Below the pieces are notes generated by a model, which did no database searches, was not told where the DNA came from, and worked only from the letters and a program-made list of their open reading frames with translations. A stretch of DNA of 64,000 bases from Fomes fomentarius. Lineage: Eukaryota > Basidiomycota > Agaricomycetes > Polyporales > Polyporaceae. The stretch spans positions 558,001 through 622,000 of the forward strand of contig JABYQN010000010.1 of the NCBI GenBank assembly GCA_022606135.1, in the 5' to 3' direction. A program made the position numbers and the translations under genes. The stretch's first letter is position 1; each line of letters opens with the position of its first letter. Shown one piece after another: positions 1 to 15,550 of the stretch.

Positions 1-201
1 GACCCTTCATTCTCGTCCCTGTAGTCATCAGCGTCGTCGCAGGGGTCAACGGGGGTGAAATAGCGCATAGCGGAGGGAGAGGGAGACAGACAGGATGGAG
101 GTATCGTCCGGCTCGGTGTCGTCAGGGGCCTTGTCCTCGTCTGCAGGCCCGCGTGGCTTGTACATTATCTTGGAAGTCGCCTGACTGAATAGGCCCATCA
201 T
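1..201 (-). CDS. 5' end of unrecognised gene (runs off left edge)
   Basis: The reading frame starts at an ATG pair at 201 (residues MMGLFSQATSK) and is open for about 50 codons to a TGA at 46. It is rich in Asp/Pro/Glu and then Ser/Leu (SILSVSLSLRYALF). A GT...CTGATGAC...TACAG stretch just beyond could be a very short intron leading to a second exon at the window edge, but this is uncertain. I do not recognise the family. The start at 201 was preferred over the upstream ATG at 273 because the upstream residues look like untranslated leader (Pro/His/Ser-rich). It is divergently placed from nothing obvious: the next gene, DBP3, ends at 591 on the same strand. Confidence 0.35.
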
Positions 202-590
202 GGTGGGCAGCGTGTGTGTGCTGGGAGGGTGGTGGCAGCGTGTATCAGGCGAGCTGGGCAATATATGGGGCAAGCGCGGCTGCGCAATGCAATGTCGTCA
301 CCGGAGTGCACTGACTGAGTGTGGCGAGCGGCCGAAGCGAGCACAGCGTTGAAGATAGCGAGCAAGGGACTGTGGTCGTCGTGAGCAGCAGCGAGGACGT
401 GGAGGGAGAGAGCAGGATGGGCCGGGAGCTGAGCGGGAGTCGACCATTCAGTTCGCGCTCTCCACAGCCACCGCGCGTTTCCGGTGACGCAACGGACCGA
501 ACAGACAAACGACTGCAAGGATCCGCAAGCTAGTCTATGTCTAGATTTACAACAGATAGGTCACAGCTAGCAGCACAACAACTCTACGTC
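202..590. other. intergenic, nothing recognised
   Basis: Short overlapping ORFs on both strands look like GC-rich shadows. No RNA gene or repeat was recognised. It probably contains the promoter of the partial gene at the left edge and the 3' UTR/terminator of DBP3. Confidence 0.5.
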
Positions 591-2891
<2,301 letters not shown>

Positions 2892-3636
2892 AGCGTTAAC
2901 AGAGGTTGGTAGGGAAGAGCACTCGAAACTCGGTACTGGCCGATTTCTGCGGTCTGTGCGTCAAGTGGCAGTTGCGCCAAAGTTTCGCCGATCTAGATCT
3001 TGAGTTGCGTGTGCGCTAAACACTACATAGCGCTGAAAACTGTCGCGTGCGTTACCCCTTGATCAACTTTGGACGTACGCGTATTCTATCGACATTCTGA
3101 ACTAATGTGCTATATCTGCGGATAGATAGTCCGAAATCTCAACAACATCTTAGAGGGAGGGGGCCAACATGCCCGACTTTGACCAAGTACTATCACTGCA
3201 CCAGTAATGCAAAACGGCAAATGCCTATGAGTATGGCTTGCGAGCCCGACTGCCGCAGCACCAAGAAGGTTCGAGACTTCGAGTCAACATTAGGCAGAGA
3301 CTTGACATGCCGTTTCTATTATCAGGTTCGAACTCCAGTGTAAGACATCTACCGGAACCTCTCCCGTACACGTGTACGTCGCACTCGACCAGGGGAGATT
3401 CTCGTGTGCATGGGCGCGCCAACGCGACCACATGTCGTAATTTCCGACCCAAATACTCCAGAACTAGGGTCCTTTACAGGGAAACCTTATGCCTCGAGTA
3501 CTTGGGGCTTCTCAGGCGGAGGGCGGTGTGCTTTGTCTCCTGTCAAGCCGTCTTGTCAAGCCACATACTCACCGCTTGCTCACAACCCCTTGAATCCATC
3601 TCTGCATTCGCCCTCGTCGTCTCTCAGAACCCCACC
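2892..3636. promoter_or_regulatory. divergent intergenic region between DBP3 and the UvrD-type helicase gene
   Basis: About 745 bp separate two outward-facing starts (2891 - and 3637 +), so it must hold both promoters. I see no clear TATA box or other element. A tRNA-like B-box string near 3325 was rejected because no matching acceptor or D-arm is present. Confidence 0.4.
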
Positions 3637-6600
3637 ATGTCAACGTCCCCAACCTCTCCTGTCTCACCTTTTTCTCCAACGATGTCCTTCAGGGACAAAA
3701 AGGCTCGTGCGAAGGGGCGTGCTGCCGGACAGGCGTTTCTTACGCTGTTCGACACGACGCTCCTTCTCAACGAGACCGCCGTTGAGACCGCGATCAGCAG
3801 CGCTGAACACATTCTCGCCGACATCGACTCTGTGGATATTGATGAGTTCATATCTGTGGTTGCTTCTGTGCCGTGTCTGCTCGAGTTCTCCTTGTGTGGT
3901 GCGTATCATCCACATCATCCCTCCATCCCCTCGAATTTGACGATATGATTTTTTCTATGCAGCCTTCTCGGAGTATGCTTTCAATCGTCTCTCGTCTGAA
4001 CTGCTCTCCAAATTACCAGATACCCCTGAAGACTTCCTTTTCTCGCTTGCGTCCAGATTGTTGAACCTGTTCTCCCTATCGCTATCAGATGCGCCTTCGC
4101 CGCAGACTGCCGATCGTAGGTCCGTTGAGCTTGCCTCGTCTGCCCTCGAAGCCCTTTCTCGACTCCTCGCGAGCGAAACGCTTGCAGAGGAGCACACCGA
4201 TCAGTCCGGTCGAAGGGCGACGAAGAACAAAGAGAAGGCGGAGAGAAGACGTAGACGATCTACTGCTTCTGGCCGTGCACCGACTATCGACAATAAACCC
4301 ATTCTTGACTACGGCGCGGAGGTGCCAACGTCCAAGCCACAAGCGGCTCAATTGGCGAAGAAGATTATCGAGGAACAAATCAGCACCTTGCAAGTCCGTC
4401 TCCAATCCGTGCTGTTCATCGTGTTGCCGCTGAAGCTTTCCCCCACAGGGTTACATCGTTGCCTTCCGCAAGGAAGATACCGCCGCATACTTCAAGAGCA
4501 AGTATCTCCCCTCTCCGTCCAAATGCAGCGACGACATTCCTCAGGGCTCAGGTGCTCCTGCGACCCTCCTCTCCAATGGCAACGGTTCCGATGCGTCTCC
4601 TCTCACCAGCGAGTCGCAGAAATTCTCTGTGTTCTTCGCTAATGCCGAAGGCTTCGGGCCCTGGCGGTTGTCGATCTCGACGCGCGCCGGAAAAGACCTG
4701 AGACGTGCATGTCGCGAAGACAAGAAGTATTTCGCTATCATATTAAAGAAGATCAAGGAGCTCTCGAATGGATACTTCACCTCTGACAATCACAAGCCTC
4801 TGATCGGCGTCGAGATCGAGGTGCCCATATACGAGGCGAAAATGACTGGCAATTCGCGGCTCGTGGTAAGACTCTATTTGTGGTAGATGACGATATCGAT
4901 AACACTCGTGAGCAGTATCATATCCACTGCGACCTTGATTTTGAGACTCAGGTATGGTTCCTCGACATTATATCGCGCGTATAATTGACAAATATGCTGT
5001 TCGGGTTATAGATCGAGCGCCAAGGTCCGACCTACGTGCATGCCTATGTCAGCTCCAAGGCTCACTTGTTTACACAGTTATACGCATCTTCGGCATATAC
5101 ACTCACACGCAGATAGATCAGAGATTCTGGGACACCATGTGCAGACAGCTGGGGTCTAAAGGCGCCGAGTACAGGAAGAGGTACGTTGTCACCTGCATCG
5201 AGAGGAAAGAGAAGGTGTTGATGTATAACGTAGATGCCTCTTCCGCAACCGAGTCACCCAAAGAGACCATGCCGTCCTTCCTGGAGAATTTCCCCGTTCG
5301 CTTGAGGAGGCGCCAGAAGTAGCTTTAGCCCTGCCGTCTGAGGATATGAGGAGGGAGGACATGGAAGAGGTGAGCATATATGATTTCCGTGTTTTATGTA
5401 CTCAAGGTGCTGACGAACGATGGTAGCTGCATAAACTACTCGCGTGAGCTTTGCATATGCTTTCGTTTCTACTGTGACTGACGCTATGGTCCGCTCAGCT
5501 TGGAGAAGTTTGTGATGTTTTCTCAGGTGCGTATTTAGCCGGAGTCAAGAACTACGCTGAGGTTAGAACGATTCTCATCCATCAGGACTACCTGAACAGT
5601 AAGTGGCTCGTCTCAAACATTATGGCTGTCAATCGCCTGCCCATCTAAATGTTCACGATAGGCATTCTGGCGGACGTGGACGTCGCACACGTCTTCGACC
5701 TCTCGTAAGTTGTATTACTCTCGCCCCACCTGCGGCGACTCATCCTTCACAGTCCCCGGGAGCAGGACGTCATGGCACATCCATCTTCCTGTTATGTGAT
5801 TGGAAGGAGTGGTACAGGGTACGTATTCTCATGCTGCTACAAAGGTAACATGTCGCTCACTCCACGCAGCAAAACGACCACCATGCTCTTCAAGATGCTT
5901 GCAAAAGAACGTTCTTGGACGGACGTCTTCCAGGCCTCGATGTCGAAGCCCCGACAGCTCTTCGTAACGCAGTCACAGGTGCTTGCACGCAAGGTCCGGG
6001 AGTACTTTGACCGCCTCACTCAGGCGTTAGCAACCGCGAACCTATCGCCGGAAGAACTCAGACTGATTGCCAAAACGAGCGTGATCAAGCCGCCCACGGA
6101 TCGCCTGGTCGACGAGGATGAGGAGCAGCGCTGGAAAGACGCTCTGCCGAAACGCTATGGCGAGCTGAAGGACAGCGACTTCCCGTTGTTCATCACCTAT
6201 GATCATGTACGTGGAGTTGTCTGACGCAAGCTCGGGCTATGATGGCTCACGCGATATTATAGCTGTGCCGTCTTCTGGAGGCGGAGTTTCGCCACACTGT
6301 GGATGCGAAGAAGGCGAGCACCGCGCATTGCACGCTTCTTAAAGACATTCTACAACTTCGCCCGTCCACGGCTGAAAGCGTTCGGGCGCTGTACAGACGG
6401 GATCGGCAGTTTGGGTTTGTCGACTTCGACACCTTTCGGGAGGGCTACTGGACGCATTTCCCCGGCTCTCTTAAGGGCAGTTTGAGTGCGTTGCGCCTCA
6501 CGTTCACCAGCTCAACAGAACTCATTATTTTGCTCTTAGGTCCTGAGCTCGTCTTTGGTGAAATTTTAGGTATGACTGTCGAGTCTCCGAGGGAAAGTCT

Positions 6601-9600
6601 GGCAGGACGCTCAACTCTCCCGCTGAAATATAGGTGTCATCAAGGGCTCGAAGGAAGCACTAGAATCCGAACAAGGATGTCTTGACAAGGCTTCGTACTG
6701 CGGATATATCGACAAGGACAGAGATTGCTACAAGACGATTCGCCGCACTCAGTCCACGTCTCTCTCTCAACGCGAAGCGGTATATAAGCTTTTCGAGATA
6801 TACCATAGGATGAAACGAGGGAAGGGTGAATACGATGCCGCGGATAGGTATGGTCCAGGCTACCTATCCGTCTACTGCGAGACACTGACATTGGCTCTAT
6901 AGGACACAAATGCTCATCAAAAGCATCGATGTTGTGGGAATACCGGGGAAGGCTCTCAGCTTTGTGTATGTAATCTCGTTCACCTGCATGATCACACAAG
7001 TTCTCAATCGTGTCTTAGCTATGTCGATGAGGTTCAAGATAATCTCCTCGTAGACTCTTTGGGTATTGATGATTCGTGCCTTTGATCTATCGGTTCCAAC
7101 TCATCCCCCGCGTTCACAGTACTACGTAAACTTTGTCCGAATCCGCATGGGCTGTTCTGGGCGGGCGATACTGCGCAAACAATCTCGGCTGGGAGCGTCT
7201 TCCGGTTCACCGATCTCAAGGCCTTCATGTACGACGTGAGTGATGTTTCGTGCCATATAATAGTGCCAATGCAGACCGCTCATGATTTCCGTGAAATTGT
7301 AGAGCGACACTACCTCTCCTATCCGGACGCGGGAACACACTGAGACGTTTCACCTCACCACTAACTTCCGCTCGCACTCCGGCATCGTCGATTGCGCATA
7401 TTCCCTTGTCGAGATTATCGAGAATTATTGGCCGAGTTCCATTGACCGTTTGCCTCGGGAACGGGGCATGACTGCCGGTGCGAAGCCATTGTTCTTCAGT
7501 AGTAGTGATGCTGCGAAGCTGCACCGTGCTCTGTTCAGAGATCCGTGAGTTCCCGCGCGACTTATGTGTGACCCCTCGGATCTCATCTATCATATGCAGA
7601 GACGGTCAACCGCTCGAGTTTGGGGCTCATCAATGTCAGTTGCCGTATTGAGACCACGCACGCCCAGTTTCCTTACCGTCCTTCTGAGCATAGGCATTCT
7701 CGTCCGTAATGAAGCCACACGCCAGCGCTTGCTGGAGGATTTAGGCTCGGACACTGTCGGTCAAATTCTGTGCGTTGTGCTCAACTTCACCATCCTCTTC
7801 GATGCACACCTCTGATTGCATACCTAGGACGATCTACGATAGCAAAGGCCTAGAGTTTGATGACGTACGTACAGATTCCATCTCTTCCTGGAACAACAAT
7901 ATCTGAGACGCTCAACTAGGTCCTCCTGTATAACCCGTTTGAAGACTCGACTGTGGCCTACTATGAGTGGAGCGTCCTTTTGAACGAGGTCGCTGGGCAA
8001 CGAGCTCCGGTCTTTGATGGTGCAAAATTCAATGGGATTTGCAGAGAGGTACACGGATGCATTGCTCGTATCGCCCCCCGTTCGAACCCTAGCTCACATC
8101 CAACCCCACAGCTCAAGCATCTCTATGTTGCGATAACAAGAGCGCGGATGAACCTATGGATATCGGACTGTTCGCAGAATTCTGGGCCTCTGAAGGTGCG
8201 TTCGAGACCTATAGTGATGCGCCTTTCAACGCAGTAATCGTCACTCGTCTCCAGATGCTGTGGACTGACAAGGGGCTCGTCGAGATACACCCACCGGGAG
8301 CACCCATTCCCAAGCTCGCCGTCGCATCGAACAAAGAAGAATGGGCGGAGGCCGCGCGCTCGTTGTTCAGCAAGCGCCTTTACTCAGAGGCCATGCGTGG
8401 CTTCAAGCACGCCGGTTTGCACCATGAACACGACGTCGCCCTTGCGTACCATCTCCGCGAACAGGCCTTCTCCGCACCAGCAAAACCCCGGGCTGGCACA
8501 GGAATTTCTCAAGCCGACGCATTCTCCAAGGCCGCAAAGCAATTCGCGATCGTTGCACGCTCAGACAAGCTCGAGCAACGGACGTATTTTAGGATCGCGG
8601 CAGAATGCTTTGTGCGGAGCGCGGACGATCGCAAGGCAGGCGCGGCGTATAAGGCTGCGGAAGAGTATACTCTCGCCGCTCAGCACTTCCGCAAGGCGGG
8701 AGACTTCGACAGCGCTGTCCAAGTCATCAAGTCGCAGGAGAAGGCCATGGATCCGGATGTAGTCGAAGGCATCATCGGAGTTGCGCGTCTGCATTACATC
8801 CGGAAGCAGGACCTCGAGTATGTGAACTTCCCAAGTACGATTAGACGCTGAACTTCACCATTCACGACTTCGTGTAGCAAGGCCAGGAAACTCTTCACGA
8901 ACGACGACGAAGTGTTGGACTACTTAGGCGACTTTGGCCTTAATGCACCTCGCGCGACGTTGTTTGAGAATGATGGACGCTTCTCGGAAGCCGCAGATTG
9001 TCATTTGGCCGAAGGCGACAGACTGAAGGCGATCGGATTATTCATCCGCGATGGTACCGAAGCGTCTACTGTCAAGGCAGTGGAGTGCATTCTGGAGGGA
9101 CTATGGTCCCATCTGTCGCTGTGCACACCAGAGGAACACTGGTCAGACCCCATGATCAGTGATCTCTTGGGCCAATCCGAACTCCTGAATCGCAGATGGA
9201 TTGGAGAGAGTGCTTGGAGTGAGGTACGTTCTTGACCTTATGATGTCTGTCGGGCGCTGGTGGACTGAGCACTTTTAGCTGTCCATGTTCCGGGCGATAT
9301 TCGCAGACAACGTTCCGAATCTGTCAGAGCTGGGCCATGAGTTCCTGCAGAATGAAAATTTCGCGGCTGCTGTGCTATGCTTGGACCAGGTCTACTCCCA
9401 CGAATATGCTCTAGAAGGCTTGGACCTCGCGGATATCGCGACGTGCTTCCGGTCATTCCTTGAATTCGCTCGGGCCCTCCAGCGCCTCACTTGCCAACCG
9501 GACCCTTGCAACCACAACGCAATCCAGAGGCTCCTGGCCTTCAAACCGACTGATGGAGAATTGTTTGCAGTGAGAAAACAGGGGCATCTATTCACGCTCT

Positions 9601-12149
9601 GCAACACCAAGAGCACACCCAGCATGCAGACCACCGCTGACGGCCTGCTGATTCTGCGCTGGGAACTTGAGCCTCTTGTGCAAAAGACACTCCGGGAACG
9701 CCTGGAAGGTCACGTGTGGGAACAGAACGAGATCTGCCATACACTTCGCTGCCTGCAACCGTGTCTCTTGTACGCGGTAAGCAAGTCCTGTCCCAAGAAG
9801 GAGTGCCATCAGTATCATGTGGAAGACGAACATGTCGCCGTCACCTACAACATGCTTGTCCGAATCCACCTCATACAGATCATGATTTTTCATACCTTGT
9901 ACGCCACCAACCTCCCGTCGAGAACTCTCTTCCTCCAGCAAAGGTACACACCTATTCAGGCCGGCGTTCTAACCATTCCTTTGTGATATCACTGACCAAA
10001 GTGTCGTTGTATATAGGAGCTGGTTGCGGAGGCTGTTTGAAACCTTGTATCCTCCACACATCAACCTCGGAACACTCCACATCCTATCGCCCGACTTGGT
10101 TCCCGAACTACGGGAAGGTCACTGTCGTCAGATCGTCACTGTCTGGCTGCGAGATTTTTTGAATATGATTGATCCTTCGGTCAAGAAACCTTTCCTCGCC
10201 AATCTCATGAGGACCACCCGTCTTGCGATGCTATTTGATCGGGGTTCCGCGTTAACCAACCTGCAGCGTATACCTTGTGTAGTGAGGTTCGACCAGCCGG
10301 GTTTCCTCATGAAAAGGACGCCGTGGGGCGAGCGATACATAGTACGTGACCTCATCGACGGGATGCGGTACCAGAATCCGTACGCGATTGAGAAGGGGAT
10401 CTCGTTCTTGAAGTGCGTCTTTCACGTTATACCACACCTAAATCTTACGACTTCACCCTTCTCACATTCTGTCTCATTCAGTTACATGCTGGAGAGACGT
10501 CTTACGGTCGACATTGGGGTCCTCTGCGAATTCATGGACCGCCTTTGCGGTGCCACCATCATTGCGACTTTCTTCAAGAAGAGGGGCACACTCAACGGTC
10601 TCGCTCTTCCGAGGAGCTGGCTATCGCAGCTTGTCTGCGACATTGACAATCTGGAGCACATGCGTCTGAATCAGACGGCGTCAAGATACACTGAGAATGT
10701 GGAACAACTTCTCCGCTCGGTTTGCACTGGGCGAGATGCAGGTGAGAGATCTGTTCTGCTCTTGACCTGCTATATCCTTACATCATATATAGAACATCTT
10801 CTTTGGGAGAATCTGGATCTCGCCGACCTTAGGGTTGCCCGCACCAGGGTTGTCTACTTCGAGAGAATGTGAGTGGGTCTTAGCCTTGCTTTTCGAGCTC
10901 TCCGTCCGCATCGCGGCTCACCATGCAATTGTTACGATTTTGCCACAGATGCAAGAATGTCTGCTTTTGTGAGTCTCGGCTGTCTGGATATCCAGTTGCT
11001 TTAGGTAGATTATTGCTAATCATCACTGTAGTTGCATATAACATGAAACTGTCGCAAGTGCAGTACAGTTTCGCCAATATTATCTCCTCTATATCCAAAT
11101 ACCGCGGCATCCGATGGTCCTCACAGTAAGTCCCACTTTGAACTGTCGGAACGGGTAGACCGTAACTGACGTTTCCTGTAACTAGATTCCTCGGTGCTAG
11201 AGACTGGTCTACACTCGCTACGTTGGCATTCAGCTCCGTGGCGAAATCACGCGTTGACGAGATCATACTGCTCCGCGACAAGAATTGCGTTCTGATGCCC
11301 AGTCTACATCTGGCTCCCGCTCGTTGCCTCGTGTACGCTCAAACTCGCGAGCTCCTCCACCTCCTCGGAGTCGAGCATATTGTCATGCCGGAGTCCTCCG
11401 ACCGTCTTGTGAATGCCGACTTCCGGTCAGACCCGGCACGTCTACCTGACACAGAGGGCCATACATCTTCCGTCAGTACTCTGACGCCGCCCGCGTGGCC
11501 AGCTCGAGAGGCAGCTGACGTCTTCGACGAAGGACCGGAATTCGAATCGGAGGACGCCAGAGAGGAGTTCACGCACACGGAGAGAGCCGCTGGGACCAGA
11601 ATTGTAGCTGCGTATCGCAAGTACTTGGAGCGCAAGGCCGCCGATAAGGATAGGATGACAGAGTTGAGACGTCGCGTACTGAAGGAATATCGGAGCATAT
11701 CGGAAACAATGGTGTGGCACGACGCTAAGTACCGCATGCTCTTCCGTGTAGCAGTACCGCGCCTCTTCCTTGCCGTCGAACGCATCACGGACCATCTGGA
11801 CAAGGCGAAAGCGAAGGTGAAGGCAAGGCTCAGTGATGTCGAGCACGAAGAACTCGAGATCATTCGCCTCGAGTTAGATGAAGTTTTGTAGGTCGCGTTC
11901 TCTGAATGTGTATCTTTTGACATATCTGACAAAACGGATAGACGGCTCAACAAGACAGCCTGTGACTTACGAAAGGCCCTCGCTCTCGGCGCTCCCATCC
12001 ATAAGACATGCAATATGGACAAGCTTCGAGACCGCGCGAGAGCAGTTGACTTGCTACACCACACAACGAGGGGAGATCAGGATATTGATTGTCCATGGGA
12101 GGTGGACGTTCAGCTTGCGATGGGCTTGATCAACAGCTGTCGATACTAG
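3637..12149 (+). CDS. giant UvrD/Rep-type (SF1) helicase with TPR-like C-terminal region, TRANK1-like
   Basis: Start ATG at 3637 lies in good context (cccaccATGtc); stop TAG at 12147-12149. With more than 20 short introns the product should be roughly 2,200 residues. Superfamily 1 motifs are all visible: Walker A GRSGTGKTTT (codons around 5802-5878, split by intron 5819-5869); motif II VDEVQD (about 7022, directly after intron 6966-7018); motif III GDTAQTI (about 7160); NFRSHSGI (about 7363); KGLEFDD (about 7848); and LYVAITRARM (about 8120). After the helicase come helical, alanine-rich repeats resembling TPRs (about 8330-9200), a long uncharacterised region, and a charged coiled-coil segment (about 11,580-11,880). 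This order matches the animal TRANK1/fungal 'UvrD-like helicase' family, whose cellular role is poorly known. ATP-dependent nucleic-acid translocation is inferred from intact motifs. Reading frames join cleanly at every splice checked, so the gene looks intact. Exon borders in the middle are approximate. Confidence 0.85.
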
Positions 12150-13163
12150 ACAAGGCTCGGACGATAAGCTCTGATTCTGATATTGGATGCTTGTTTTTGT
12201 AGACGTCACTATAACGATGCAACCCGGCTGAGACAAGCCCTCGCCCGCTCTCCAAAGAACAGAGGACCTGAATAGATAGCAGGCTTGTGCACGAGGTTTC
12301 GAAATTCTCATGAATAGCCTAGCCTACCTGCGACGTTGGTGTCTCCTTGTAGGGAAGAAGTGGATTACGCTCTTGGGGTCATTATTTCGGATGATGGAGC
12401 ACGCTGAGCCATGCCAACCTCACGTACATCAACGGTGTCCTACTATAGCCCTGTACAGGCACTCACTGCACTTGTAGTGTATGGTTGGTCGTCCGGGTGG
12501 AGTGCCCCACTACGTGGCAATCTAGTGATATTTGCTCTGGATCCGATTGCCCAATGATTCGTATTCGAAAGTGCAGTGTTCATGATATGTGTAACAATAC
12601 CCAAAGACCATACCAGCAGGGAGACCAGATCAGGACGGGTAGAGCACATGAAGTACTGAAAGCATAAGTGCCAGACATCTTAGCATAGCCAGAGTACCAA
12701 AAGACCACAGCGGGTGACAGAAAGATGAGAAAACAAGTGGAGAGATTGGCAGTGCGTCGAAGAGCAAATGAGACGCCCGCAAACTGCCGGTTCACTTCAG
12801 GGCGTGCGAAAGGTCACCAAGGTTCTGTTCTGTACAAGTTACAGTTTGATTCGTCTCTCCGAAGTTGCGAGTTGTCAAGCCGTTCGGCACTCGCACACAT
12901 CTATTGGTCGTCGTTCCTCGCAGTTATCATCCGTTCTTGTTCCTTCACTTCGACTTCGACTTGTGGAGGGCCGGCTCCAATCCTCACGGCTTCGACACTG
13001 TTCCCTATCGCCCACCTAGCATCGGTCCCATCCCTCTGCAGAGGCGTAACCTAGTATGGCCTGTCAGTGGCTATCGCCCGCAACTTCAATGGTATGAGCT
13101 CACCCCGGTTCAAAGGCTCGGTCCCACACAAATAGTTTGTGGTTATCTTTGATTCTTTCTTCT
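12150..13163. other. intergenic region between convergent genes, nothing recognised
   Basis: About 1 kb between two converging stops (12149 + and 13164 -). Short ORFs on both strands (for example 12725-13054 +) have no recognisable motif and no splice-supported extension. It presumably contains both 3' UTRs. Confidence 0.45.
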
Positions 13164-14142
13164 CTACTCGTCCCAAGTCAAAACCCTCCCTCTGACGCCA
13201 ATTGTTGGTTGTATGCTCCCTCGGGATACATGACGAACATCGTGTAAGATGAGATCGTTGATGGTGAGCTCTCTGTCGCAGTATATGAGCGGGCAGGACT
13301 TCTGGATCTCCTGATTCTAATTTCGACATATCAGACTTCACGTCGTCACACTCAATGCAGAATCAGAAGAAACACTCACCAGGAAACGATTCACCTCCTT
13401 GGCAATGACCTCCGCCAGCTTGGCCCTCGTCAGAGGTCTGGCGTTGGCGCACAACACGTTGACCTGACGGCCATATTTGTCGTGTCCCTCAACCTGTATG
13501 GATGTCCGCCGGGATCCGTAGGTTGGTCAGCATACGACCCTCGCTGAAGATGCTGGGGCAGTTCAAAACGCACCAGAATTCTTACGGACATCTTCTGGGA
13601 CAACCCTATCTCCACCGGAAATGCCGGACTGCCGGGTTCTTGCAAGGTGCAGGGAGTATTCGCAAGGAGTAGGTCGCGCAAATTCAGGCCGCCGTACAGA
13701 ATGGGTTGAGAAAGCGGAGTACTGGACGTGGCACCGTCGACGTGGGGTGACTGAGAAAGGATAGGCCCCAAGGCGACGTCAGCTGAGATTACACAAATCG
13801 AATGCTGGTAAGTGGGACGATGCGCGGGAGGCAAGCGGGGCCGAACAGCAGGTAGCGGTATGACGTGGGTAGGGCGACCATAGACCGACAGGCCTGGCAT
13901 CGCGAGAGGAGGTCCTTGGAGATTGTTCGGAACCACTGGATTCTCTGGATACTGGTGAGTGTCGAAGTATTGCATCGTGGGAGCGACGCTGGCATAAAAT
14001 GCAGGGGGAGCGTGCTGCAACGTTGTTGGGAGCTATGTGAAGAGGGCTGTTCGAATGAGAGAGCGCAGGAGAGAGCATCTAAACATACTGTCTCTGTCTC
14101 GTCATCGGTAGCAGCTTCGAAGTACGTCGACTGAGATTCCAT
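13164..14142 (-). CDS. unrecognised 257-residue protein, four exons
   Basis: Four exons join in frame with consensus splice sites: 14142-14089, 14032-13574, 13493-13380 and 13310-13164 (introns 56, 80 and 69 nt). The start reads MESQSTYFEAATDDE and the stop is TAG. The first 150 residues are Pro-rich and low in structure. The C-terminal 90 residues look like a compact domain (LNLRDLLLANTP; VEGHDKYGRQVNVLC; LTRAKLAEVIAKEV; CDRELTINDLILHDVRHV). I do not recognise this domain. The clean splicing and the contrast between a variable N-terminus and an ordered C-terminus argue for a real gene, perhaps a member of a basidiomycete-specific family. No signal peptide or membrane segment is seen. Confidence 0.65.
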
Positions 14143-15550
14143 GTGAGGAATGAGATAATAGGACGTATTGACGAAATTGAACTGAGCGCAATTGGAGGAT
14201 GATCGTCGAAGCTATACAATCTGGACAAGATGGGCGTGAAGGTCCACAAGGGAGATGGGAGAACGAGCTCGAGAAGTTCCTAGGCCTTTTATCCGTCAGC
14301 TGTAACATTGCCAAGTTATCGAGTCCATGCCCAATGCCACATTGAAGAAGTTCAGAATCTGGAGTGCAGCTTCACCCAGATAGCAGACGCATGTGTCAAT
14401 TATTGAGTAGGGAGCAAGCTAGCGCTTCTGAAGTGGCGCGCGGTCGGGGCGCACGGCGGGGTTCTTGACGCCTTGATGCCACCCATGTCACGAAGCAAAT
14501 CGTAAACTTCTTGAGAAATGTGTGAGGGGATCCATTGATTTGGCACCCCAGTGGGTCTCAACGTTGGCCCGCCGTTCTTCCATTGGAAATCAGTTGACTC
14601 ACCTCTGGCTTCCTTCCATCAGCGGCCTCCGCCACAGGCTCCTTCCCATCCAACAGGCTTTCCAGAAGGCGGCGTGGTCAATGTAGATTTCGAGAGTATT
14701 CATACGTCAGCATCCACCACGAGGCACCTCGTGCCTCATCCAGGAGACGAAGATCCACTGCACAGTACTGTGGAGATCCGGGAGAAGATGCTCGAGACGT
14801 TCGGTCGTCGCAACGTGTCTCTAACAATAAGTGCCGAGCTACACTGGCGTAGCTGCGCAGGGAGAAGGACATCGTATGCATCTCCCAACTAACAAGGACT
14901 TTCAGGTCAGCGTGACATTTCACCTACAAGCCGCAAATATGACTCCTCGCCGATTAGGATATCGGAGATTCAACTTTGAAGTAAGTCTTGTATTTGTTCC
15001 GGATGTGCATGTGCTGAAGTGCCACTCGTAGATGTCAACTCCTGCAAATCATCGAGGTACCGTGCACACATGAGATGGTAGAGTTTGCCGTGAGATCGTG
15101 GAATCGGAATGCAGACAGGACATTGTCAGTATTGGCGATGATGTCTTGATAGAATGGACTTGATATTCAACGCCACCACTTGAGCTCACCTCACTCGTAC
15201 TTAACATGATTGCTGAACGTAACCGCTGCTGTATATCCTGTGCTGCTGTACCTTCAATCAATCAATGTCACATTCTTCGGAACTTCTGCTGTCCGTTCTC
15301 GTCTTTGGATGCTGCAGTGAACTATCAAGGATGACTATAAGCGACAGCAAGCGAGGCGTAAATTGGGAGCTCGCTTGTAAAGTCCTCACAATAGACCCTT
15401 GACCAAAACTGGGCGCCAGATATGTTCGGGTACAGCTGTTTGCGTTTTTGGTGGCCGAGCGCCCAACTGCACAGCACACTTTGCACACGACAAATTCGAA
15501 AAACAAATGGGAGGTCACTTCAGGTTCTCACCTCGAATCAGTGTTGTGCG
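14143..15550. other. intergenic region, no supported gene
   Basis: An open frame at 14551-14892 (+) and another at 14831-15031 (+) carry no motif I know and do not join convincingly through introns. They could be remnants of a decayed gene. Nothing else was recognised in this 1.4 kb. Confidence 0.4.

Noticed and set aside
3320..3345. tRNA-like B box (GGTTCGAACTCC)
   Set aside because: No complementary T-stem, acceptor stem or A box at the right distance.
11339..12064. 241-codon - strand ORF
   Set aside because: Antisense to the coiled-coil exons of the large helicase; Ser/Arg-rich shadow composition.
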